The position numbers were made by a program, and so were the translations under genes. This document shows positions 51,800 to 59,775 of a stretch of 64,000 bases of DNA, one piece after another. This DNA comes from DASYTH01 sp035942955 (GTDB taxonomy: Bacteria > Actinomycetota > Actinomycetes > Mycobacteriales > Pseudonocardiaceae). How positions within the stretch are numbered: the first letter of the stretch is position 1; the number at the start of each line of letters is the position of its first letter. Below the pieces are notes generated by a model. It worked only from the letters and a program-made list of their open reading frames with translations, was not told the DNA's origin and did not search any database. Where the stretch lies: positions 1 to 64,000 of the forward strand of contig NZ_DASZCQ010000128.1 in assembly GCF_035942955.1 (NCBI RefSeq), in the 5' to 3' direction.

Positions 51800-53333
51800 G
51801 ACCGGCGGCGCACCGGCAAGTCCGGCGTCCGCGGGTCCCCCACCGGTGCGCACGATCGCGCTCGGCACCGCGGGCAGCCTGCTGATGCTGGCCGGAAGCC
51901 TCGGTGCGGCGGCGGTGCTCGTGCCCGACCCCGTCCTTGGCACCGGGCCGCTGTCCTGGCTGCGCTTCGGGCACGGCCGGATGCTGGCCGGGCTGATGGT
52001 CTACGCCGGCTTCGGACTGCTGCTCTGGGCCTGGGTGCGGCTCGGCCGGCACGTGCTGGCGGGTCGGGTGGGGACCCGGCCGGTGCTCGCGGCCGCGGCG
52101 TGCTGGACGGCGCCGCTGCTGGTCGCGCCGGCCCTGTTCAGCCGGGATGTCTACTCCTACCTCGCGCAGGGGGCGATCACGCTGCGCGGCCTCGACCCCT
52201 ACGCGGTCGGCCCCGCCGTGCTCGACTCGCCGGAGCTCGTGTCGGGGGTGCACCCGTTCTGGATGGGCACGCCGGCGCCGTACGGGCCGCTGTTCATCCT
52301 GCTGGCCAAGGGCGTCGTGTGGATCACCGGGACGAACGTGCTCGCCGGTGTGATCCTGATGCGGCTGGTGCTGACGCTGGGCATCGTGCCGCTGCTGTGG
52401 GCGCTGCCCAGGCTGGTCCGGCACCTTGGCGGGAACCTGCCGGTCGCGGCGTGGCTGGCGATCGCAGGGCCGGTGACCGTGGTGCACCTGATCGGCGGGC
52501 CGCACAACGACGTCCTCATGATCGGCCTGCTGGCGGCGGGCACCGCGCTGGTGCTCGAGCGGCGGCACCTGCTGGGCATCGCACTGCTGACCCTTGCCGT
52601 GGCGATCAAGGCCACCGCCGTGGTCGCCCTGCCGTTCCTGGTGTGGATCTGGACCGGGCACCTGGACGCCACGCGCTGGCGCGGGTTCGCCAGGGCGGCG
52701 GCAGGCTCGCTGGTCACGGTCGGCGCCGTGTTCGCGGTGGTCACCGTGCTCGCCAGGGTGGACCTGGGCTGGATCTCGATGCTCAGCGCCTCGTCGAGGA
52801 TCGTGAACTGGCTGTCCCTGTCGACGGCGGTGGGGGAGTTGCTGCACGCCCTCACGGCCATCGTCGCCGACGTGAGCCGGTACGACTTCGTGGCGGTCAC
52901 CCGGCTGCTCGGCATGGCGGCGCTGGCGGCGATCCTGGTCAGGCAGTGGTGGCTCGCCCGGGACGGCGGTCCGGACGCCGTCCGCCGGGCGGCCATCGCC
53001 CTACTCGCCGTGGCGGTCCTGTCGCCGAGCACGCTGCCCTGGTACCTCACCTGGAGCCTCGTGCTCGCCGCCGGCCTCGCCTGGCGGCGCGGGCATCTCG
53101 CGATCATGGTGGCGGTCGCCGCGTTCCTGGTGGTCCCGTATTCGCCGGACGGCGAGACCCTGCTCTACGTGTGGCCGTTCATGGCCGTGGCGATCGCCCT
53201 GTCCGTTCTGGCCGGGGTGTCGCTGGTGCGTCCCGACCCGTTGGGACTCGGAGGTCGTCAGCGCCCGGTGGGGCCGACGACGGTGCCCGACTCGGGCGCG
53301 TCCGGCACCTCCGGGGTCTCCACGTCGGGCTGA
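51774..53333 (+). CDS. MptB-type mannosyltransferase, second tandem copy
   Basis: This 519-residue paralogue of the preceding gene shares near-identical blocks such as YGPLFILLAKGVVWITGTN and VVHLIGGPHNDVLMIGLLAAG, with the catalytic-loop motif LFSRDVYSYLAQG. The N-terminus differs. Tandem duplication with overlap suggests division of labour between linkage or acceptor length. Its last 25 codons overlap the convergent dirigent-like gene by 76 bases. Confidence 0.8.
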   Translation: MTRTLLTAETGGAPASPASAGPPPVRTIALGTAGSLLMLAGSLGAAAVLVPDPVLGTGPLSWLRFGHGRMLAGLMVYAGFGLLLWAWVRLGRHVLAGRVGTRPVLAAAACWTAPLLVAPALFSRDVYSYLAQGAITLRGLDPYAVGPAVLDSPELVSGVHPFWMGTPAPYGPLFILLAKGVVWITGTNVLAGVILMRLVLTLGIVPLLWALPRLVRHLGGNLPVAAWLAIAGPVTVVHLIGGPHNDVLMIGLLAAGTALVLERRHLLGIALLTLAVAIKATAVVALPFLVWIWTGHLDATRWRGFARAAAGSLVTVGAVFAVVTVLARVDLGWISMLSASSRIVNWLSLSTAVGELLHALTAIVADVSRYDFVAVTRLLGMAALAAILVRQWWLARDGGPDAVRRAAIALLAVAVLSPSTLPWYLTWSLVLAAGLAWRRGHLAIMVAVAAFLVVPYSPDGETLLYVWPFMAVAIALSVLAGVSLVRPDPLGLGGRQRPVGPTTVPDSGASGTSGVSTSG

Positions 53334-53926
53334 TCCACGGCCGGAATCTCCTCGTCGACCACGGGCTCATCGACGACCGGCTCGTCGACCACGGGCTCGT
53401 CCACCACGGGTTCATCGACCGGCTCTTCCGCGGGTTCCTCGGCAGGCTCCTCCGCCGGCTCGGCACCCTCGGACCCCGGTACCGTGAAGTTGATCGTCAC
53501 GTCGTCCGTCACGGTGATCTCGGCTTCCCCGGTGATGTCCTTGTAGTCGCCGGTACCGCCGATCACCGCACCCTTCTTCGGTGTGGACACGTCGTCCGAC
53601 ACCAGACCGCTGATGTGGACCTCGCCGTTCTCCAGCCGCAGGATCGCCACACATTGGGACAGCATCCCGCTGTCGTCCTTGCTGACGACGGCACATTCGC
53701 TGGAGCCGTCGCCCTCGTAACCGGTCAGGTTGTCGACGACCGACAGGCTCGCCGTGAACGGCGCGCCTTCCTCCAGCTCCGCGGTGAACGTGGTGCTCTT
53801 GATCGTCGCGGTGGCGTCCACCAGCGGGTCGGCCTGCGGTGCCGCCGTAGCGATGGTCGCCGACGCCACCGTGATCAGCGCCGCCGCCGGCAGAACGGCC
53901 AACGCCCCCGGAATGACGAGCTTCAT
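53258..53926 (-). CDS. Secreted allene-oxide-cyclase/dirigent-like barrel protein with acidic repeat tail
   Basis: The 222-residue protein has a signal peptide (VIPGALAVLPAAALITVASA, cleaved after ATAA). A beta-barrel of the dirigent or allene-oxide-cyclase type follows, marked by IGGTGDYKDITGEAEITV and ECAVVSKDD. The C-terminal tail from about residue 155 is built of EEPA and EPVVD repeats. ATG 53926 follows a GGAGGGAAAGG ribosome site. It is exported and has no known ligand. The tail-coding region overlaps the end of the second mannosyltransferase gene on the other strand. Confidence 0.7.
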   Translation of the reverse strand: MKLVIPGALAVLPAAALITVASATIATAAPQADPLVDATATIKSTTFTAELEEGAPFTASLSVVDNLTGYEGDGSSECAVVSKDDSGMLSQCVAILRLENGEVHISGLVSDDVSTPKKGAVIGGTGDYKDITGEAEITVTDDVTINFTVPGSEGAEPAEEPAEEPAEEPVDEPVVDEPVVDEPVVDEPVVDEEIPAVDQPDVETPEVPDAPESGTVVGPTGR

Positions 53927-54186
53927 GTGATCGACCTTTCCCTCCGTAATAGGTCCGGCCACGGAACGTGGCCAACACACACAGTAGGGATCAATCGATC
54001 ATCGGCAACCCCGGCTGCCAGCGACGACTACGACACGTGACGGCGATCCAAAACAAAAGAGTGAGCCCGCCGGATCCCCCGTCCGTGACGGCCCGAGAAC
54101 AATGTCACGCGATGTTTTCGCGGCCGCCCGAACAAATACCCGCCAATTGGAAAACACTGCACTTTCTGGGGCAACGTGGAATGCGG
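53927..54186. other. Gene-free stretch with the dirigent-like promoter
   Basis: These 260 bases have no convincing gene on either strand. They hold the promoter of the leftward dirigent-like gene. The stretch is less GC-rich around 54030-54170, with GTTTTCG and GGAAAACA runs. I see no strong terminator for the leftward PLP enzyme gene that ends at 54187. Confidence 0.35.
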
Positions 54187-55446
54187 TCAGCGCAGCGCCG
54201 CGACGGCCTGCACCGCCTGGTCGACCTGCTCCGGCGTGGTGACGATGCTCGGGCCGAAGCGCAGAAAGGGGTCGTCGTACGGGGTCACGCTGGCCACGAT
54301 CCGGTGCTCGTCGCGCAGCCGCCGCACGGCCACCCCGGGGCTCATCCCGGCCAGCGAGCACATCACCAGGCCGGCGGACAGCGCCGGGTCCATCGGCGTG
54401 ATCAACTTGACGGTCGGGATGCCGGCCAGGCCCTCCTTGAGGCGGGCGACCTGAACCCGGATCCGATCGGCGATCCGGTCCCGCCCGATGCTCTGGTGGA
54501 ACTGGAACGCCTCGGTGAGCGCCCAGCGGTGCTCGAAGGAGTGGTAGCCGCCCGGGGTCGCGGCCCCGCCGGGAGTGCCCCGATCGGAGAAGCTCGGGAT
54601 CACCGGGCCGACGGCGTCCCAGGCCCGGCCCCACACCAGCCCGGTGCCGCGCGGGCCGAACAGCCACTTGTGCGTGCCGGTGGTCAGGAAGTCGCAGCCG
54701 AGCTCGGTGACCGTGGTGTCCACCGCGCCGAAGCCGTGCACCCCGTCGACCCACAGCAGCGCCCGGTCGGCGGGATCCCGGCCGGCGTTCACCTCGGCCA
54801 GCATCGCGGCGATGGCCTTGACCGGCAGCCGGACGCCGGTGCTCGAGTGCACCCAGGTGATCACCACGACCCGGGTGCGCGGGGCGATCCCGTCCCGCAG
54901 CCGCGCCACGATGTCGCCCTCGGTGGCCGCGGCCGGGTCGTCGTAGAGCGCGACCCGCCGCACCGGCGCGCCGGTGCGCTCGGACATCAGGCGCAGCGCC
55001 TCGTGGGTGCCGAAGAAGTCGTGCTCGGTGGTCAGCACGTCCTGGCCGGGCAACAGCTTCAGCCCGCCGCACAGCAGCCCCATGCCCATCGTGGTGCTGT
55101 CGGTCAGCGCGATCTCGCCGGGGACGGCGCCGAGGTAGGCCGCCGCCGCCTCGCGGGCCTGCCGCTCGAGCTCAGTGTCCCGACGCAGGTATCCATGCGT
55201 GTCGGCGTCCAGCCCGGCCCGGTGCCGCTCGATCGCCTCGCGCACCGGCGCCGGGTGCGCGGCGAGCACGAACGCCGCGAAGTGCGCCAGCTCGGCGTTC
55301 AACGGAAACTGCGCCCGCACCGAGTCCCAGTCGTTGGGGTTGAACAACGGTTGCGCCGGGCCGGCGTTGTCCGTGCATCCGGCAAGCACCCCGACCCCGG
55401 ACGCAAGCCCGGCCCCCAGCACCGCCCGCCGCCCAAGCCTGACCAT
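54187..55446 (-). CDS. Class V aminotransferase-fold PLP enzyme with export signal
   Basis: This 419-residue PLP-dependent enzyme resembles isopenicillin-N epimerase/cysteine desulfurase folds. The cofactor lysine lies in TTGTHKWLFGPRG, and the PLP Asp region is LLWVDGVHGFGA. The N-terminus LGRRAVLGAGLASGVGVLAG ends in a lipobox-like Cys, indicating Tat export and possible lipid anchoring. That is unusual for a PLP enzyme. ATG 55446 is preferred because it places the twin Arg near the start. Its product could be a D/L-amino acid or peptide epimerase outside the membrane. Confidence 0.8.
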   Translation of the reverse strand: MVRLGRRAVLGAGLASGVGVLAGCTDNAGPAQPLFNPNDWDSVRAQFPLNAELAHFAAFVLAAHPAPVREAIERHRAGLDADTHGYLRRDTELERQAREAAAAYLGAVPGEIALTDSTTMGMGLLCGGLKLLPGQDVLTTEHDFFGTHEALRLMSERTGAPVRRVALYDDPAAATEGDIVARLRDGIAPRTRVVVITWVHSSTGVRLPVKAIAAMLAEVNAGRDPADRALLWVDGVHGFGAVDTTVTELGCDFLTTGTHKWLFGPRGTGLVWGRAWDAVGPVIPSFSDRGTPGGAATPGGYHSFEHRWALTEAFQFHQSIGRDRIADRIRVQVARLKEGLAGIPTVKLITPMDPALSAGLVMCSLAGMSPGVAVRRLRDEHRIVASVTPYDDPFLRFGPSIVTTPEQVDQAVQAVAALR

Positions 55447-55469
55447 GCCTCCACGGTATCCCGCAAGGC

Positions 55470-56384
55470 TCACGACAGGGCCGGTTGCCGCAGGGTGAGC
55501 GTGCCTGCGTCGGCGTCGAGCCTCGCCGGTGCGCCGAGCGGGATCGTCGGCGAGCAGGGACAGTGCCCGAAGCCGAGCTCCCAGATCGTCGGGATGCCAA
55601 GGGAGCCAAGGAGATCCGCCATCACGTCATACACATCGGACGGTTCGCCGCAGCCGGTCCACGAGCCGAGCGCGATCCCGGAGACGGCGGTGAACCAGCC
55701 GGCCCGGAGCAGCTGGGTGATCATCCGGTCCAGCCGGTACGGCGGCTCGGTCACGTCCTCCAGCACCATGATCGCGCCCTCCGGCGGCGGGGGAGCGTCC
55801 GGCGCGGCCAACCCGGCCACGAGCAGGCTGAGGTTGCCGCCGACGAGGACGCCCTCGGCCGTCCCGTGCTCAAGCGTGGCGGCGGCCGGGCCGGTCAGCG
55901 TGAGCGCCCGCTCCGGCTCGAACAGCATGCGGCGCAGGTGATCCTGGGCCACCGGGTCGAACAGGTCACCGGCGATCATGGGGGAGAGCAGCGTGACCAC
56001 GCCCAGGTGCGCGCGGATCGCTTCGTGCAGGGTCGTGACGTCGCTCGACCCGGCGAGCGCCTTGGGCCCCGCCGCGGCCATCGCGTCCCAGTCCAGCAGG
56101 TCCACCATGCGCAGGCAGCCGTAGCCGCCGCGGGCGCAGATCACCGCGGCCACACCCGGATCGCACCACGCCCGCTGCAGATCGGCCGCCCGGTCGGCGT
56201 CGCCGCCGGCCAGGTACGGCAGCTTGGGGTGCCGGCCGAGCACGTGCCTGCCGACGTCCACCCGCAGTCCCCAGGCCTCGAGCACCGCCACCCCGCGGTC
56301 CAGCCGCGCGGCGTCGACCGGCCCGGCCGGCGCCACCACGGCGACCCGGTCACCCGGCGCCAACCGGCGCGGCCGCGTGCTCAC
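55470..56384 (-). CDS. LD-carboxypeptidase (peptidase S66)
   Basis: This 304-residue serine peptidase cleaves the L,D bond between meso-DAP or lysine and D-Ala in murein tetrapeptides, a step in cell-wall recycling. Landmarks are VAVVAPAGPVD at the start, ICARGGYGCLRMVDLLDWD with the PKALAGSSDVTTLHEA nucleophile region, and late GNLSLL and GHCPCSPTIPLG with the catalytic His. GTG 56384 overlaps the stop of the S9 peptidase gene by four bases. With the D-aminopeptidase and dipeptide transporter nearby it fits a murein peptide salvage set. Confidence 0.85.
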   Translation of the reverse strand: MSTRPRRLAPGDRVAVVAPAGPVDAARLDRGVAVLEAWGLRVDVGRHVLGRHPKLPYLAGGDADRAADLQRAWCDPGVAAVICARGGYGCLRMVDLLDWDAMAAAGPKALAGSSDVTTLHEAIRAHLGVVTLLSPMIAGDLFDPVAQDHLRRMLFEPERALTLTGPAAATLEHGTAEGVLVGGNLSLLVAGLAAPDAPPPPEGAIMVLEDVTEPPYRLDRMITQLLRAGWFTAVSGIALGSWTGCGEPSDVYDVMADLLGSLGIPTIWELGFGHCPCSPTIPLGAPARLDADAGTLTLRQPALS

Positions 56385-58330
56385 CGGCGCAGTTCCAGCT
56401 CCGGGATGCCGGGCGGGGTGAAGCCGAGCACCTGGCCGTAGAACGACAACTCCGCCTGCAGCGCCGCCTCGATGGTCTCCGCCCGGCGGAACCCGTGCTG
56501 CTCGCCCTCGAAGGCCAGGTAGGCGTGCGGGATCCCGCTGCCGTCCAGGCTGGCCACGAACCGGTCGGCCTGCTCCGGCGGGCACACCTGATCTTCCAGA
56601 CCCTGCAGCAGGAGCACCGGACCGGCCAGCGTGTCGATGTGGTTCATGGGGGAGCGCTCGACGTAGCGGTCGGCGTGCTCGGGCAGGGCGCCGACGAGCC
56701 GCTCGTCGTACCGGGACTCGAAGTCGTGGGTCTGGCCGCCCTCGTGGTTCCATGTGATCAGGTCAAGGACCGGGAACATGATCGTGCCACACCGGTAGGT
56801 GTCCACAGTGGTCATCGACGCCGCCGCGGTCCAACCGCCCGCGCTGCCACCGCGGATCGCCAGCCGCGCCGGATCCGCCACGCCGGTCCTGGCCAGCTCG
56901 GCGGCCACCGTGGCGCAGTCCCGCACGTCCACCACGCCCCACTGCTCGTAGAGCAGCTCCCGGAAGGCGCGCCCGTAACCGGACGAGCCGCCGTAGTTCA
57001 CCGCGACCACGCCGATGCCCCGGCTGGTGAAGTAGGCAAGATCCAGGCTCAGCGTCGGGGAGAACTTCCCGGTGGGCCCGCCGTGCGCGTGCACGACGAA
57101 CGGCGGACGCTCGCCATCCGGGCCGGCGAAATCGGGATTTCTCGGCAGGTACACGTAGGCCGGAATGGAGTGTCCACTGTGGTCAGTGAAGCGCCGCTCC
57201 TCGGGCACGGGCAGGTAGCGCTCGTCCGGCAGGTTGGCGGCCGGGCTGCTGACCTCGGCGAGCCGGCCGGTGGCCAGATCCAGCGACACGATCGCCGTGC
57301 CGCGGGTCGGCCCACCGGCCGGCGCCACCACGACCTCGCCGGTCGCCGTCAGATCCGGCGTCCACACGGGACGGTCGGTGGCCACGTCGGTCACGGTCCC
57401 GCCGTGCTCGTCGAGGATCGCGAGCCGCCCTGAGCGCAGGACGGCGTGCCGGCCACCGCCCAGCGGCGTGAACCACCGCCAGCCGAGCTGCCACATCGGG
57501 CCGCCCAGCTCCTCGGTGCACGGCGCCAGGTTCCGGCCCGTGCCGTCCAGGCCGAACCGGTGCAGGTTCCACCAGCCGTCCGGATCGGTCAGCGCCAGCA
57601 CGGCGTCCGGACCGTCCCACTCGACCTGGCAGACGCTCTCCGCCGGCCCGCCGGCCAGCACCCGGTGCGGTCCGAACTCCCCGCCGGGCTCGATCTGCGC
57701 GACGCACAGCTCGGTTCCGTCCCACGGCATCCGCGGGTGGTCCCAGCCGATCCAGGCCGCGTGCCGCCCGTCCGGGCTCACCTTCGGACCGGTCATGAAG
57801 TGGTGGCTGGCGGTCAGCCGGACGACCGCACCGCCGGAGACCGGCAGCGCGACCAGGTCCCGCCGGATGTCGGTGGGCCGGTCCCCGGTGACCGTCTCGC
57901 GCACGCACCAGACGTGCGTGCCACCCGGCCCGGCCGACAGATCGGCGTAGCGGATGCCGTGCTCCCGCTCGGGCGCCGGGCTGATCGGCTCCGGCTCGCC
58001 ACCGTCCGGGTCGAACAGGTACACCCGCTGGTCCGCCCAGTCGGTGAACGCCACCCGCGGGCCGGCCGGGGTGTCCACCGGGGTCCAGGGCCGGCCGCCG
58101 TACTCGTGCACGCGGTTGCGCACGTTCCACGGCGCGGCCAGCAGCTCCACCGCCGCGCCGCCGGGCTCGGCCCGCAGCAGCGTGACCCGGCCACCCTCCT
58201 GCGGCCTGGTCTCGGTCCACCAGACGAACCCGCCGCGCAGGTTCACCCAGCCGACGCCGCGTTGGGCCGTGGCCGCGTCGGCGGCGGTGATCGGCGAGGT
58301 CCAGGTGCCGTAGGCGGCGATCTTCGTCAC
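56381..58330 (-). CDS. S9 family prolyl oligopeptidase-like peptidase
   Basis: The 649-residue protein has an N-terminal beta-propeller (blades to about residue 390) and a C-terminal alpha/beta-hydrolase domain. The catalytic Ser lies in RGGSAGGWTAA, the His in EGEQHGFRR and the Asp in QGLEDQVCPP. It would cleave short peptides. GTG 58330 starts it. It is co-translated with the LD-carboxypeptidase, suggesting that both work on peptides derived from the wall or from uptake. It is divergent from the DUF3090 gene, 79 bases away. Confidence 0.85.
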   Translation of the reverse strand: MTKIAAYGTWTSPITAADAATAQRGVGWVNLRGGFVWWTETRPQEGGRVTLLRAEPGGAAVELLAAPWNVRNRVHEYGGRPWTPVDTPAGPRVAFTDWADQRVYLFDPDGGEPEPISPAPEREHGIRYADLSAGPGGTHVWCVRETVTGDRPTDIRRDLVALPVSGGAVVRLTASHHFMTGPKVSPDGRHAAWIGWDHPRMPWDGTELCVAQIEPGGEFGPHRVLAGGPAESVCQVEWDGPDAVLALTDPDGWWNLHRFGLDGTGRNLAPCTEELGGPMWQLGWRWFTPLGGGRHAVLRSGRLAILDEHGGTVTDVATDRPVWTPDLTATGEVVVAPAGGPTRGTAIVSLDLATGRLAEVSSPAANLPDERYLPVPEERRFTDHSGHSIPAYVYLPRNPDFAGPDGERPPFVVHAHGGPTGKFSPTLSLDLAYFTSRGIGVVAVNYGGSSGYGRAFRELLYEQWGVVDVRDCATVAAELARTGVADPARLAIRGGSAGGWTAAASMTTVDTYRCGTIMFPVLDLITWNHEGGQTHDFESRYDERLVGALPEHADRYVERSPMNHIDTLAGPVLLLQGLEDQVCPPEQADRFVASLDGSGIPHAYLAFEGEQHGFRRAETIEAALQAELSFYGQVLGFTPPGIPELELRR

Positions 58331-58409
58331 GGCGACGACCCTAACCGGTCGGCGAAGACCGAGAACGAGCCTGCTCCGGAGTGCCGATTGCCTTAGGGTC
58401 GGAGGTGCT

Positions 58410-58979
58410 ATGGCTCGGGTCATTCACATCTTTCGCCAGCCCGACCGGTTCGTCGCCGGCACCGTCGGGCAACCCGGCGACCGCACGTTCTACCTGCAGG
58501 CCGTCGAGGACGCTCGGACGGTCAGCGTCACGCTGGAGAAGCAGCAGGTAGCGGTGCTCGCCGAACGGATCGGCTCGCTCCTGGAGGAGGTTCACCGGCG
58601 GTTCGGGGCCGAGCTGCCCGAGGAGCCCTCGGAGGACCAGCTCGACGTCGACCCGCTGGAGATCCCGCTTGAGGAGGAGTTCCGGGTGGGCACGATGGGC
58701 CTGGGCTGGGACTCCGAAAGCCGGGCGGTGGTGATCGAGCTGCTGGCGGTGACCGAGGGCGAGGTCGACGAGTCCGTCGTGCTCGACGACACCGAGGAGG
58801 GCCCGGACGCGGTGCGCGTGTTCCTCACGCCGACCAAGGCCAGGGCGTTCGCCGAGCGGGCCGACCGCGTGGTCCGGGCCGGGCGCAAGCCGTGCCCGCT
58901 GTGCGCCGAGCCGCTCGACCCCGACGGCCACGTGTGCCCGCGGCAGAACGGGTACCGCCGAGGCGGAGAGTCCGACTGA
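58410..58979 (+). CDS. DUF3090 family protein
   Basis: The 189-residue protein starts MARVIHIFRQPDRFVAGTVG, the family signature. The C-terminus carries CPLCAEPLDPDGHVCPRQNG, a zinc-ribbon-like end. It is conserved in actinobacteria beside a histidine phosphatase and the SCO1664 family. Function is not established. Its stop abuts the next gene with a one-base gap (TGAGGTG), so they are coupled. Confidence 0.85.
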   Translation: MARVIHIFRQPDRFVAGTVGQPGDRTFYLQAVEDARTVSVTLEKQQVAVLAERIGSLLEEVHRRFGAELPEEPSEDQLDVDPLEIPLEEEFRVGTMGLGWDSESRAVVIELLAVTEGEVDESVVLDDTEEGPDAVRVFLTPTKARAFAERADRVVRAGRKPCPLCAEPLDPDGHVCPRQNGYRRGGESD

Positions 58980-58980
58980 G

Positions 58981-59775
58981 GTGCTGCCCACGGATCCCGC
59001 CGCCATCGAGCTCGTGGCCCGCGGCCGGATCGAGGTGGAGGGCCGCCTGGTCGACGCGTCGAACACCACGCTGTTCTGCGGCATCAGCTCGGCCGGCGCC
59101 GAGGCGAAATGCGTGTACAAACCGGTCAGCGGGGAGCGCGCGCTGTGGGACTTCCCGGACGGCACGCTTGCCGGCCGGGAGGTCGCGACCTACCTGGTGT
59201 CCGAGGCCGCCGGCCTGCACCTGGTGCCGCCAACGGTTTACCGCGACGGCCCGTTCGGCCCCGGCATGGTGCAGCTGTGGGTGGACACCAAGGAGGGCGA
59301 CGACCTGGTCGACGTGCTCACCCCCCGGGACGTGCCGCCCGGCTGGCGGCGCGTGCTGCGGGCCAGGGACCGGTTCGGCGATCCGGCCGTCCTTGCCCAC
59401 GCCGACCACCCGAGCGTGTGCCTGCTCGCCGCCCTCGACGTCGTGATCAACAACGCCGACCGCAAGGGCGGGCACGTGCTGCACGCCACCGACGGCCGGG
59501 TGTACGGCGTCGACCACGGGATCTGCCTGCACGCCGAGCACAAGCTGCGCACGGTGCTGTGGGGCTGGGTGGGCGAGCCGATGCCCGCCGAAGCCGTCGA
59601 GGCGTTCGGCAAGCTGCGCTCCGCCATCGACGCCGGGCTGGGGGAGCGGCTGACCGAGCACCTCACCCGCGCCGAGGTCCGCGCGCTGGAAGACCGGATC
59701 GACGGCCTGCTCGCCGACCCGGTCTTCCCGATGCCCACCTCCGACTGGCGCGCAATCCCCTGGCCGGCGTTCTAA
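58981..59775 (+). CDS. SCO1664 family protein (kinase-like fold)
   Basis: The 264-residue protein has a kinase-like fold: AKCVYKPVSGERALWDFPDG carries a Lys/Glu nucleotide-binding region, and LDVVINNADRKGGHVL and VYGVDHGICL resemble the catalytic and metal loops of PI3/4-kinase-like enzymes. It starts at GTG 58981. It is usually found with DUF3090 and a histidine phosphatase next to mycothiol ligase mshC. mshC is not in this window. Confidence 0.8.
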   Translation: MLPTDPAAIELVARGRIEVEGRLVDASNTTLFCGISSAGAEAKCVYKPVSGERALWDFPDGTLAGREVATYLVSEAAGLHLVPPTVYRDGPFGPGMVQLWVDTKEGDDLVDVLTPRDVPPGWRRVLRARDRFGDPAVLAHADHPSVCLLAALDVVINNADRKGGHVLHATDGRVYGVDHGICLHAEHKLRTVLWGWVGEPMPAEAVEAFGKLRSAIDAGLGERLTEHLTRAEVRALEDRIDGLLADPVFPMPTSDWRAIPWPAF

